Assembly (NCBI GenBank): GCA_963924555.1
Contig: OZ004584.1
Span: 8,687,753 to 8,751,752, forward strand
Origin: Crambe crambe
Lineage: Eukaryota; Porifera; Demospongiae; Poecilosclerida; Crambeidae
DNA length: 64,000 bases
Reading direction: 5' to 3'
Shown: in pieces, positions 15,398 through 25,100 of the stretch
Layout: every line of letters starts with the position of its first letter
Numbering within the stretch: position 1 is the first letter of the stretch
The notes under the pieces: generated by a model
Database searches by the model: none
The model's input: the letters and a program-made list of their open reading frames with translations, nothing else
What the model was told of the DNA's origin: nothing
Translations under genes and position numbers: made by a program

Positions 15398-18300
15398 CTG
15401 CATCTGCATGACATTGATTTTCTCGTCCTTCTCTTCAGCCATGAGTCTGAATGTCTCTTCCATGTGTGTCTTTGCTTGCAGGTCCAACTCCCTCACTTCC
15501 TGGAGTTCTGACAACTTCTTCTGAAGTTTCTTCTCTTCTGTGGCTGAGGATGTCTTGAGCGATTCCTGCTCCTTCTGCAGGGCCTGGTGAGCCTTCAGAA
15601 TCTACCATCAGGAAGAGGGGGAAGGGAAAGGAGGGAGGGGAAGGGGAAGGAGGGAGAAGGAGGGAGGGGAAGGGGAGAAGAGGGGGAGGGGAAGGAGAGG
15701 GAGGGAGAAGGAGGGAGGGGAAGGAGAGGGAGGGAGAAGGAGGGAGGGGAAGGGAAGAAGAGGGGGAGGGGAAGGAGAGGGAGGGGAAGGGGAGAAGAGG
15801 GGAAGGGGAAGGAGGGGAGGGAGGGAGGGATGGGGAGAGGAGGGGGAGGGGAAGGGAGAGAGGGATAGGGGAAGGAGGGAGGGAAAGGTGAGGTCAAACC
15901 TTCTTATTTACCCACCAAGTCAGGGAAAAAGGGTATACAAAAGTGGTTGTGAAGGTACTCAAAGTGGCTGCACACAAGTGGAGATGGTATGCTGGTGTTA
16001 TTGCAGGTGCTACTAGCAGTCTCTGCTTCACACCACAATACGGCTGCTGGCCTCCCCACACCACTGAATCCACTGCCACCAGATCCCAACAAACTAACCC
16101 AATACTCCATTGTTATTCAGCCCCAAAGTCATAACTCCCTGACCTATATACACTTTCCCTGAACAGCTGTGCACACTAGGACAGATGCCCAAGACCCACA
16201 AAGTCTTGTATCCAGGAAGCTAGACCTTGTTCCAAAAGGTGGGCATAGAGTATACAGAAAACCAAAAAAACAACAAAAAACAAAACAAAAACAACAAAAA
16301 CAAAATAAAAACAACAAAAACAATAAAAATATCTCGTCTAGTACAATTGTTTGCTTGGAGTGAGTGACGTGGGTATGTAATGTGGACAGGAACTGACCTC
16401 TCCAAAGCGTGCCTTGTAGCGGAGATAACCTTGTCGGAGTTTTTTGATTGACGTGATGAGCTCTTCCTTGGAGGCACCCTCCAGGGTTGAGTAGTCTGTG
16501 TCGTCCTTGACAACCAGAGAGGAGGAGGAGGAGGAGGAGGAGGGAGGGGTTCCAGCCAAGGGGGTAGTGGGGCTCAAGGTGGGATCCTGTGTCAATTTTA
16601 AAATTTAAGGCAGATAAATTCATTGTTTTATTGAAGTTACATAGAAAGAAACCAGCAGAGTGAGATTTGTGAAGAATACTTCATGTGAAATGTTATCGCG
16701 TACAGGAACTTCAATAACTGACAAGGATTTAATACAGACCAACAGGTAGTTTAGGAACACTACAAAGAAGAACTAACAAGTTCACAGCAAGACTTGATCA
16801 CAATCACAACAGGACATACACACAGCTAGATAAAATTTTTGTGAGTTTGGGTATAGATGTGATTCTTGTCCACACAATCCATATTGCACAAATTGAGTTT
16901 TTGGTGTGCTGCCCAGGTAACTCAGATCACTATCTATTGGAGAGTAGCTTTCCCCATTTTTGATGAATGCATCAAAGTGAAAGAGTTTATAGAGGAGTTC
17001 TATGGCAAGGTTCACACCTCTACAGCACACATCGCTTTGATGCATTGAAAATTTAAAAAATCTTTGGTGGGAAGCTACCTCTTTTGCTGGGCATGATGAA
17101 ATGCTAGGGTAGTCAACCAAAGCTCTATTGCTATAATGACCTTGCTGACCCCTTGGGTTACAACATCCATAGACAAGGTCAGAGTCCCCACGGAGTGGTC
17201 AATGGGCTAGAGTTGTGCCTCAAGAGAGATGAACCATGCATTGAAAAATTATCTGTGCATCATCACATGTCACTTATAGGATGGAACCACTATGGGTTGT
17301 TCACTACAGGAAAGGCATTAGTGTAACTTGCACTCCATTAATGTGTTCAGTCATGCACTCCAAACACTCATCTCTTCTTTCAATGCTTTCTTCATTTCTT
17401 CATATGAAAACTGTTTACTTTACCAAATTTGAATGTGTTGACGATCATGTTGGTCACACTACAAGTGAAGCAGCATCCAGAATCCAGAGAGGAAAACGTC
17501 GTCATTAAAGTTTAGACTCCTTCTGGAGTGCGTAATCACAGACAAGAACTAGCATCACTGACACATTTTAGGAAGGATTCAGAATACGAATGCTCTTCAG
17601 GACAGGGTATATATGAGAAGATGGCGGACAGGACATTGGGAAGATAAAGTTTACTTATCCTAATGAAGATGCACCGGGGTGGGTGGAGGAAGTGGTCTGA
17701 ACATCACCTATAAGGCTTACTCACTCACGCATCATTAACAAATTCAAGTGGCGACGATTTCATATTCATTACTAAGAAGGCAGATAATGATATTATATAA
17801 CAGGGTTCTCCCCAGGATTTATCTATTGAAGGCATAGGCATAGGGGCAAGACTATGATCATCATGAAGGAGAGGGGTACAAGTGTTCTGAGATGGCTCCT
17901 GGTCCTGGTATAGAAGCCAGGGGCATAGAAGGTATAGTGGCCTGAGATGCCTGGGGAGAACCCTGTCAATATAACACAAGTTTTTCCCCTTCTACTATAA
18001 CCACTTACTCCCTCACTCTCCTGCTTTAACCCTCACTACTACTACCCATCATTTTACTCTCATCCTTAATCCTCATTACTACCACCGCAAAAACCCATAG
18101 CTCAAGATCCTGATAACCATAATGGATTACTTTTCCATAAAGTTCTTCCCATTAGAGTACTCTCTGAATGGGATGTACCAGCAGCTGCTTTCAGCACAAA
18201 CAGAATTAATACCACCCATCATTAGATCCATGCACCTGTTGCATACCAAATGAGGAAGCGTGTAGAATATTAAATTCCATTTTTTTTTCTTGTCGTTCAT

Positions 18301-19776
18301 TAACTCTTAAAAGTACTGTACATGTTCCTACCAAAATGACCCCTTCCTAGAATTCACTAAGACCAGCTGTGAAATAGGATATGGGAGATGGGTGAATCAT
18401 TGGTTTCTAAGCTGACATACAACCCAACAACACACCAGATAGATCAAAGTACATCACACCACCCACTGTCTTACCACTTCAAGAAAAGAATAATTCCAAC
18501 ACTGACGCACAGAGAATCACCAATTGCTGTTAGGAATTCCTCTGTTGTCACCACATACTTTCTTCCTGGTAAGCCACTATGGTTGACCCTGGACTACCAC
18601 CTCACACATATTATAGCTAACTACATGTCACATGTACATGTGACTGCCACACATGTGACCATCTCACATATACGACTGCAAAATGCACATTATGACTAAA
18701 TTTCCTACCAGAGGTGTCCAAAAATCATATTTGAGTCCCTCAAATTTATACTAGACTCTGAAATTACCTCTGTAGTCGGCCAGGCTGTTTCAGTCACTCT
18801 TTTTCTGATGCGACTAAGAATCCCTCCCTGCTGGCTCGGGATGCCAGCAGGGGAACTGGGTGGGACTAACTTCTCATGTTCTCCAGCCTTCTTCCCAGGA
18901 CCTCCTGATGCTGCCGTCGGAGTGCTAATAACAGCATAGCTAGTAGCAGTGGCCACGGCCTTATTCTCAGTAGCACTGGGAGAGGTTGGAGTGGTCAGGA
19001 TCTGTTCTGAAGTTCCAATAGTAGAAATGCTCTCCTTAACGATATGAGTCTGCATGGGGATACTACCATTGGAACCTGACTCTGCCCCTTTTGGGGGTGT
19101 GGTTAGAGAAGAACTAGAACTAGCTTGAAGCTGTTGCTCATGCCCACTTGATGACGGATCTCCAATCGGTGATATTTCCCCTCTATCCCCTTTATTGTCC
19201 AATGGGGTCACTTCAGAAGAAATGGGTAGAGCTTGTTTCAGAGCTTGTGGTGGTGACTCCACAGGAGGTGTGGCTTGCTTGGGAGGGTTAAGTGCTGAGT
19301 CATCACTCAGCATACTGTCACCATCCTGTATTATTAAGAGGAAATCCCTATTAATACCCCTCATATCATGCACTGGAAACTAGCTGTGTGTTAGCATAAT
19401 TATCATATTGGCACTTTCACTGTCCTCGGACATGGTGTTACTGTTGTTATAGGACAACCAAAAGGTTTTATCGATTATGTCCTGAACAACTTGTCAGCAT
19501 AAATGCCCTCCATTTGTGACAGAATTACATGGAAAAAATCTGTGAAGAGTTTCAGAAACAAATTGTTTTCCTACTAATATGCACTGTAATGTGCAATACA
19601 ATGACCACTCTGCTTAAAATAATGTCGACACTAAAAAGTTCCTATTAGTGCCCACCATTTACATTTCTGTCGGTTTTCTGGCATACCTTCACTTTCTTTT
19701 CTTCCTTCTGAAGATTTCTCTGTCCTTGAGGCTTTGGTTTGTCCTCAAGTGTTTTCTGTTTTAGCTTTGCAAACAT
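1..19776 (-). CDS. GOLGA4: Golgin-245 (GOLGA4-like), 5' half; continues past left edge
   Basis: Large coiled-coil tether of the trans-Golgi network; vertebrate golgin-245 is anchored by a C-terminal GRIP domain that binds ARL1. That end lies off the window. Exons in transcript order: 19776-19687, 19325-18768, 16586-16398, 15601-15398, 10560-10465, 7448-7362, 450-1. All junctions are phase 0 with GT-AG borders, giving 558 codons here. The start MFAKLKQK resembles the amphipathic N-terminus of golgin-245 and golgin-97, and A at -3 suits initiation. A Ser/Pro/Thr-rich linker (exon 2) follows. Exons 3-5 align with golgin-245: SKEELITSIKKLRQGYLRYK, then LKAHQALQKEQESLK and DLQAKTHMEETF, then IKLLKERT. 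Exon 3 carries a polyserine run from a GAG repeat. The exon at 1-450 adds a proline-rich insert and heptad-rich coiled coil. The first 150 residues match golgin-245 poorly, so orthology rests mainly on exons 3-5. Small exons in the 6.9 kb intron 451-7361 could have been missed. Confidence 0.82.
581..750. repeat. 40-base tandem repeat, about 4.25 copies
   Basis: The unit starts GTAGGCATACAACATGCACA and ends CTCTGTGTGTGGAT. Copies start at 581, 621, 661 and 701, with a partial copy from 741. They are nearly identical; only the GTAGGC/GTGGGC start varies. Several frames stay open through it, giving spurious short ORFs on both strands. Confidence 0.95.
2818..3206. repeat. 12-base satellite AGGCTAATAT(A/G)C, about 31 copies
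   Basis: A 12-base unit repeats for almost 390 bases and alternates between ATAC and ATGC versions. Two copies have an extra GAG (near 2931 and 3029) and one has an inserted TA. The unit is divisible by three, so frames on both strands stay open and encode low-complexity peptides. These are not genes. Confidence 0.95.
3674..3750 (+). repeat. Dispersed repeat, copy 1 of a pair
   Basis: This segment recurs in the same orientation about 1.1 kb downstream at 4764-4854 with small indels. Shared blocks include AAGGAATGAGAAATA and GTAGTGGCTTACAA. I did not find clear terminal repeats. Confidence 0.7.
4764..4854 (+). repeat. Dispersed repeat, copy 2 of a pair
   Basis: Diverged copy of 3674-3750. 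It contains extra bases around the CCCCGATCC block and near its end. Confidence 0.7.
5995..6195 (+). repeat. About 100-base tandem duplication
   Basis: Two imperfect copies share AAGACCAGGCTC, CTTCCCCAGAACC and AGTGTTCTAGAAGAGGAAGA. A short piece of a third copy follows. It lies inside the golgin-245 intron and shows no coding. Confidence 0.75.
7449..10464. other. Golgin-245 intron, (CT)n tract; no exon recognised
   Basis: This is a 3 kb intron. It holds imperfect repeats near 8030-8210 (blocks around CAATTGCAGCTAGACGTACTT) and a CT microsatellite at about 9565-9618. It also contains a run of CATGCATGTACA-like words near 10050-10220. No coding was recognised. Confidence 0.55.
9565..9618. repeat. 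(CT)n microsatellite
   Basis: A pure CT dinucleotide run of about 27 repeats. Confidence 0.95.
10561..15397. other. Golgin-245 intron; 19-base satellite and old repeats
   Basis: This 4.8 kb intron holds the 19-base satellite at 11117-11268. At 12540-12740 there is a stretch with pairs such as CTCTATACAGAGGACACC that looks like an old MITE, but I could not define its ends. At about 13690-13910 three imperfect copies of a 60-90 base segment contain AGGTCATTGCAGAC. CT tracts lie near its 3' end. No exon was recognised. Confidence 0.5.
11117..11268. repeat. 19-base tandem repeat, 8 copies
   Basis: The unit is TACAGCAGGTCAAATCAGT. The only variation is at the sixth and seventh positions (GCA, GTA, GCC). 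Eight exact-length copies fill the interval. Confidence 0.95.
15605..15890. repeat. Pure purine tract (GGGAGG/GGGAAGG) at a 3' splice site
   Basis: About 285 bases are almost only G and A on the plus strand. In the minus-strand golgin-245 pre-mRNA this is a C/U-only tract that directly precedes the acceptor of the exon starting at 15601. It acts as a very long polypyrimidine tract. Its mirror symmetry and G runs could also favour triplex or G-quadruplex DNA. Confidence 0.9.
16587..18767. other. Golgin-245 intron with one small MITE
   Basis: The intron contains the short inverted-repeat element at 17801-17965 and otherwise no recognised coding. ORFs here show no codon coherence or splice context. 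Confidence 0.5.
17801..17965. mobile_element. 165-base MITE with perfect 16-base terminal inverted repeats
   Basis: The left end reads CAGGGTTCTCCCCAGG and the right end is its exact reverse complement at 17950-17965. The element is too short for a transposase, so it would be non-autonomous. CAG ends are typical of hAT and related cut-and-paste families. The flanking 8-mers (TTATATAA and TCAATATA) do not form a convincing target duplication, so the superfamily is unassigned. Confidence 0.75.
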
Positions 19777-20352
19777 TTTCACCGCTGTGCCTTCAAATTT
19801 CTAAGGCTATCTGAACCAGAAGGTCGAACATGAATACCATGTGTGTGCGCGCAAAAGTTTTCGCAGTTTAGCGGGAAATTTGAATGTTAGTACGTTGTAC
19901 ATGTGTATGCTATAGCCTAGTGTATGCTAGTACACACTTTCAATTTCCAATAGCATTGTTTAGATAAACAACGCCAGCATGTTGATCTTTTGGAAAGCAG
20001 TCATGCAAGATAAACCAGTCAGTTTAAGATAACAATTTTTCATGTATTCAAAGATGAAAATCAGAATGTATGATCAACAAGAGTAGAGAGTAATGGAAAA
20101 AAGAGGTTCAAGACAAGGACATAAATATGATGTGAAGTCAGTGATCAAAATTTAAAAATTGCTGCCGAACATGATCAAGAACATAAATCAAATACACACA
20201 ACAAAAAAGGCACAAAACAAAATACCAGTGATAAACCAAAATGGACAACTGCCCAACATAAGGGTAGTTGCTAACAAGTGGGTAAAATCAGTTTTCATCT
20301 ATGATGAAACTGCCATGGTGTCTGGAGAGGGATTTCTAGTTCCTATTCACTC
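19777..20352. other. Intergenic: golgin-245 promoter region and CDK5-activator 3' side
   Basis: The 576 bases between the golgin-245 ATG and the CDK5-activator stop, both minus strand, must hold the 3' UTR of one gene and the promoter of the other. I see a GTGTGTGCGCGC word near 19842-19854 but no TATA box. I see no AATAAA for the upstream gene. Confidence 0.5.
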
Positions 20353-21213
20353 TTAGCAGAAAGTGTGGATGCATTTGAGCGATGTAAGTGTGTCAGCATA
20401 ATACTTGTGGTCCTTGTTGAGTCGAAGCATCATCCCTGATGCTCCAAGGCTAATGTCCAAACATTTGTCCCAGAAAGCAGCTCGATCTTGTCTCACTAGG
20501 AAAGGCCTCAGAGGGTAGCTGATTTCATTTGCATTGTATGTATAGGAGACGTAGAGGCACAGGAGTACAAGTTCTTTAACATCAGCGAGGGTTTTGACTT
20601 CATACTTCTCCAGGGCACACGCTATCAACATGTAGGAGAAGACAATGTGAGATTCGAGGAGGAAGGAGTTGATGGTCCAGCCGTTCAACTGCAAAGCTCG
20701 ATCTGCACATCTAACCCACATTGCTACTTCGGAAGCTGAGGGAGCATTGGAAATACGTGAACACTTCTTCTGGACGAAAAGTCCGAAGTTGTGAAGGAGA
20801 TCAGTCAGTGTCCATTTCTTCTGTGCCCGTGTAGAGCAGGCCACGATGCGATGGGGGATTCCTTTTGATCCCTTGCTGGGCAAGGGAGGCGGTCTTGATG
20901 AGATACTACTTCTCGAGGATTGCGTTGTTACTTGCTCAGTGGATGAAGCAGCGGTTCTTGTTTCGTCTACTGCTGGAACGGTTGTTTTTGGATGATCTTC
21001 CACCCTCTCAGAAGCAGGTGGTGTTTTGAACGATTCTTTTGCTGTTTTCTCTGCATCTTTGTTTCCAGACTGTCCAACCTTGTCTTTTCTCTTATGGATT
21101 CGCAACTTGGAAGCTGCAAATGTAAGTTTGCGCACGTCTTGAGCCAGCTTGTTCTTTACCTCCATACGATTTCTCGCGTTCAATTCAGCAGTGCTACTCA
21201 TGTGTGAGCCCAT
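20353..21213 (-). CDS. CDK5R1: CDK5 activator, p35/p39 family, intronless
   Basis: Regulatory subunit that binds and activates the cyclin-dependent kinase CDK5, usually at the plasma membrane. With the chosen start the protein has 286 residues (human p35 has 307). The cyclin-fold activation domain is about residues 133-285. Diagnostic strings are NEISYPLRPFLV, AFWDKCLD, LLCLYVSYTYNANE and LNGW; p35 has closely similar strings in the same order. The reading frame opens farther upstream, but a TGA lies two codons before a GTG at 21387. The first in-frame ATG (21228) has a poor context (T at -3), while the ATG at 21213 has A at -3 and G at +4. That start reads MGSHMS, which fits the N-myristoylation rule (Gly2, Ser6) that anchors p35. 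The N-terminal half is basic, Ser-rich and low in conservation. Lack of introns matches vertebrate CDK5R1 and CDK5R2. Family is certain; one-to-one orthology to p35 rather than p39 is not implied. Confidence 0.9.
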   Translation of the reverse strand: MGSHMSSTAELNARNRMEVKNKLAQDVRKLTFAASKLRIHKRKDKVGQSGNKDAEKTAKESFKTPPASERVEDHPKTTVPAVDETRTAASSTEQVTTQSSRSSISSRPPPLPSKGSKGIPHRIVACSTRAQKKWTLTDLLHNFGLFVQKKCSRISNAPSASEVAMWVRCADRALQLNGWTINSFLLESHIVFSYMLIACALEKYEVKTLADVKELVLLCLYVSYTYNANEISYPLRPFLVRQDRAAFWDKCLDISLGASGMMLRLNKDHKYYADTLTSLKCIHTFC

Positions 21214-21466
21214 TGTATTTTTGGTCATGAAACTTTTTGACACCTTGAGAGGAAAGGAAGAAGATGAATGGCTTTGGTGTGAAATTCTCTTCGGGAGATT
21301 TAGTACTTCTTTGCTGCAGGCGTTAACTGGTGTTAGCCCGTTGGAATGATCTTGCAATTTACACTTGACAGTGGAGCTTGGGAGCACTCTTCACTTAGCA
21401 ATCCGCTAGCTGTCTTACTTTGTTCAGATCAGTTTTACTACTGGAATGGCAATTGGACCAGGATGA

Positions 21467-21474
21467 CTTTTATA
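21467..21474 (-). promoter_or_regulatory. TATA box for the CDK5 activator gene
   Basis: TATAAAAG reads on the minus strand about 255 bases before the chosen ATG. A start site 25-30 bases downstream would give a roughly 220-base 5' UTR containing no other ATG before 21228. The match is exact, but the function is inferred. Confidence 0.5.
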
Positions 21475-22176
21475 GAGTTGCCGGGAAGCGCGCGTAAACC
21501 ATAATTGGCTCATGAATATCATCAATCTGATCGTATACGACGACGGGAACCGGAAATGAAGACGTTGCTAGGTTCAATGATGTCAACATGGTTCCTTTGA
21601 TCTTTTAAGTTTTGCAATCAAGGCAGGCTAATTTAGGATGTAGATGCGCGCAATTGGTTTTGCATCACATGCACATGCACAAAAAAAGAAAAACAAAAAA
21701 AAATTTCATCATGAACAACCTTGTGCTCCCTCAATTAATAGGTGAGGTCATTTAAAGATATCCTCAGATCCATTACAATGAACAGCTCATAACAGCTTTT
21801 AATGAATAATTAATACTTCCTTCAGGAATGGTCATTTGCCATAACACTTTTAATGATTGTATTTCATACAAGTCAGAAAATAATTTAATAATAAAGTAGC
21901 ATGGACTAATGCCTCAAGGCAATGGATGATAATAACAAAAATAATAAGTTTGATTTTATACAAGTAAGAGTAAGAGAATGAGAATACAAACAAACATAGA
22001 ACAAATTAAATTATTGATACAAAAAAGAGAGAGAGAAGTGCATAGACATAGTCAACAACAACAAAAACAATAAAATTAACCTCACACACTCAAAATTATT
22101 ACTATAAGTCATTCCATTTCTGCTGAGAGAGAATGATGCTAGAGGTCCATCACATGACTGAGAAAATAGTTCTATT
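21475..22176. other. Intergenic between CDK5 activator and MYO1D 3' end
   Basis: About 700 A+T-rich bases. The right half should be the MYO1D 3' UTR (transcribed leftward). Only the weak polyadenylation variant ATTAAA is seen on the minus strand (about 21790, 21848 and 21883), with no canonical AATAAA. No gene was recognised. Confidence 0.5.
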
Positions 22177-25100
22177 TTAGAATCCTGCAGAGGGCCAGAA
22201 GAGGATCATATTGTGGGCGTTGTTCTTACGGATGAGAGGTCTGGCCACCCGATCCTCTTGAAAGTGAAGTTCCTTGGCCTTGGTACCGACATAAAAGATG
22301 CATGGGTTAGCCACATTGACGACCAAGTCTTTCCCATATTTCCTGCAATTGGACAAGACAAAGTAAATCAGATTGATAAAGATGTGGGCCAGATACAAAG
22401 GAGAGCAGTTATTGTTAAAGTTCCACACCCAACACCTCCAACACAATGAGGGTTATCCCACTCACTCATACAGCAAGGTTGTTTTTGAGCTGTACAGTAC
22501 TAAGGAGGGGCAAGTTGTTAACAATGGGTGGTAGGCACTGAATGAGGCAGTCACTAAAGGGTGGGGCGTGTGAGATAGAAAATGCTTCAATGCACTCCTT
22601 ATATGGAGAGAGAGAGAGAGAGAAAGAGAGAAAGAGATAATATTCTCTACAATGGATCTTCTATATACAGAGAAGCATTATAGTGAATAAAGGAAATCAG
22701 GAAACCAGTCCTTGGTCAGAGAGTACCAGATACAATAGGGTTCTTTATATAGTGAGCATGGGGGAATATTGGACACATTAAGATATGGACATCATACAAA
22801 CCATCTCCCACAGTAATGGAGGCTCCTTCAATAGCACCAGGTATTTACAGCCACAATAATAACATGTGAATCTCTCCACTCATCTGTACTCTTCAGGTAA
22901 CTGATCTTAAAAAGAAGTCACTTTTTTTGTCATTTGATACTGATCTTGTGTGTCTTAAGGACATTTTATAGTTCCTTCTCATGAAATTGCAGTAATAATA
23001 GTTCCTTCTCTATCAATCCATGAAATTGCAGTGATAGCCAGGGGTGGAATCCATCCAATATAATAATTGAATTATAGAGAAGAGGAAGCTCACAGACACT
23101 CCTACTTACAGTATAATGATGAAAATGGAACTAGTTATTTCCTCCTCCTCCTTCAGTGAGAGACGAGAAAGTCAAGCACCACATTATTATTATCATGAAT
23201 ACTGATCAAATAATTGTGTTATTGCTACTTTAGGGACAAACCTGGTGTTACTAAAACACAATTGAACTTTTGGCAATAAGCCTTTCTTGTGGTTAACACT
23301 TTAGTAACCAAATCTATAGTGGGAGGAGTTTGAATTATGCATATCAGGTTAACATGTAGTTCGAACTGTGCCAATATATTGCTTGCCTCTATGTACGTGA
23401 AGGAACAAACCAGCCTTTGAAAAACTGTGCAAGTAGGAGTGGCCTTGAATGTTGGTGTTGGTGATTTCAGAGGGTATCAGGCTACAAAATAATCAAAAGA
23501 TCAAAGCCTTCCCATAATTGGAATGTCCTCCTTCAAGCCAAACAATCCTCCATAAGGTCAACCGTTAAAGGCAAGAGAGCGTCACATACCTCGAGTGGAA
23601 CTTCATTTCCATGTCCCACACATTCCTTGGTTATTTGCACGAGCTTTGTTATCGGGCCAGGATGTAAATAGCAACCATTCACAGAGGTATCTAGTAAAGT
23701 TACTCCATTTTGGCAGGATCAGTGATAACAATGCTAATAGAGTTTGTGGTGATATTGGCTGCCCTAAGGTTCCAGGTATTGATTAAAATGAGGGCTTATA
23801 CATCATACTTCCTGACTAAATCAACATGGCCCAGCAAGAGAGAGAGGGAGAGAGAGGGAGAAAGAAGAGAGAGAGAGAGAGTACTAGGTCAAAGGTCAGA
23901 CGTGCACTCTATAATGAAAGATTTGTTTTTGAAATGACCTGGCTTAGGAGTGGGAGGGGCTTCTAGCTAAGCTGAATTCCCAGAGCAGCAGCAACCTTTC
24001 CCCACCAGACTAATTGTGTCTGAGGAGAATGCAGTAAGCACTAGTTGGTAATCAATGAGTTGTGTCATTTCTTCTTCGAGGAATGAAATTGCACACTTCC
24101 GATTCCAGAGGGGTAGGTAACTCCACACTCCTTTCCCATGAAAATAACCAGCATGCACACTCCTGCTAATTCAGCCATTCAACAAAAAAATTGAGGAGAA
24201 AATTAAAGATTTCTTTAAGGATTGGCCTACACTTTCGACTGATAACTTCCACTCCAATGAGGTCACAGATTACAAAGTGTAGTAACCATGGTGACGCAAA
24301 CATAAATGAGGTGTGGTAAGCACACTTCAAAGGAGAATTAAAAGAGTTAGAGAAAATAATTAGACAATAAAGATTCAGTGCCAACTACACCACAAGCATG
24401 AAAATAATTCCAAGAAATCTGTGACATCATAAAAACGAGTTGTTTTTTTCAGGAGAGAGCGTTGTTCTAGCTCAGCTCTAGCACACATCACATGGTAGGA
24501 AGCTGATTGGGCAGAATATGCAGTGATGCCATGCCAGCGCCACAGGTCACATGATAGTGACCCAAGGGCAGCAACATCATGAAAGTAAATCAAAAGGTCA
24601 AATCTTTGTGTTTTTGTAAACAGTAACAAGGATCCGGTATGAGCAGTCAATATGGCGAGAAAGCCATGAGAAAGTTCAAAAGTTTGAGATAAAGTTTGAC
24701 GGTGACCTCAGACAGTTTCTGTTGTCATTTTCCATAAAGAAGATCAAAAGGGAAGGAAATAAACATCCATCAAGTCGAAAACTCTACATGAGAATTTAGA
24801 AAAAAACACTCTCAATGTTATCATAAAACCTGAAGCAATGTATCACTTTGCTGTAACAGCAGGCCACAGATAAACATCATCCCATCACCAATCACGAGGT
24901 TTTCAGCTCCAAATACCATAGATATCACAAGTTGACAGAAGAACCTGCATTCTGTCAGATGCAAAAATGACGGAAAGAAGCAGCAAGTATTTCAAAATAA
25001 GCATTCTGTCAGATGCGGAAAGAAGCAATAAGCAGAAGGTTCTAACAGTATATCTTTGAATATATCACAGTTTGGGGATATTCAGAGTGGCTTGTTGGCT

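Noticed and set aside
21214-21387. Longer N-terminus of the CDK5 activator
   Set aside because: It would need a GTG start two codons after a stop. No ATG lies in that stretch except the weak one at 21228.
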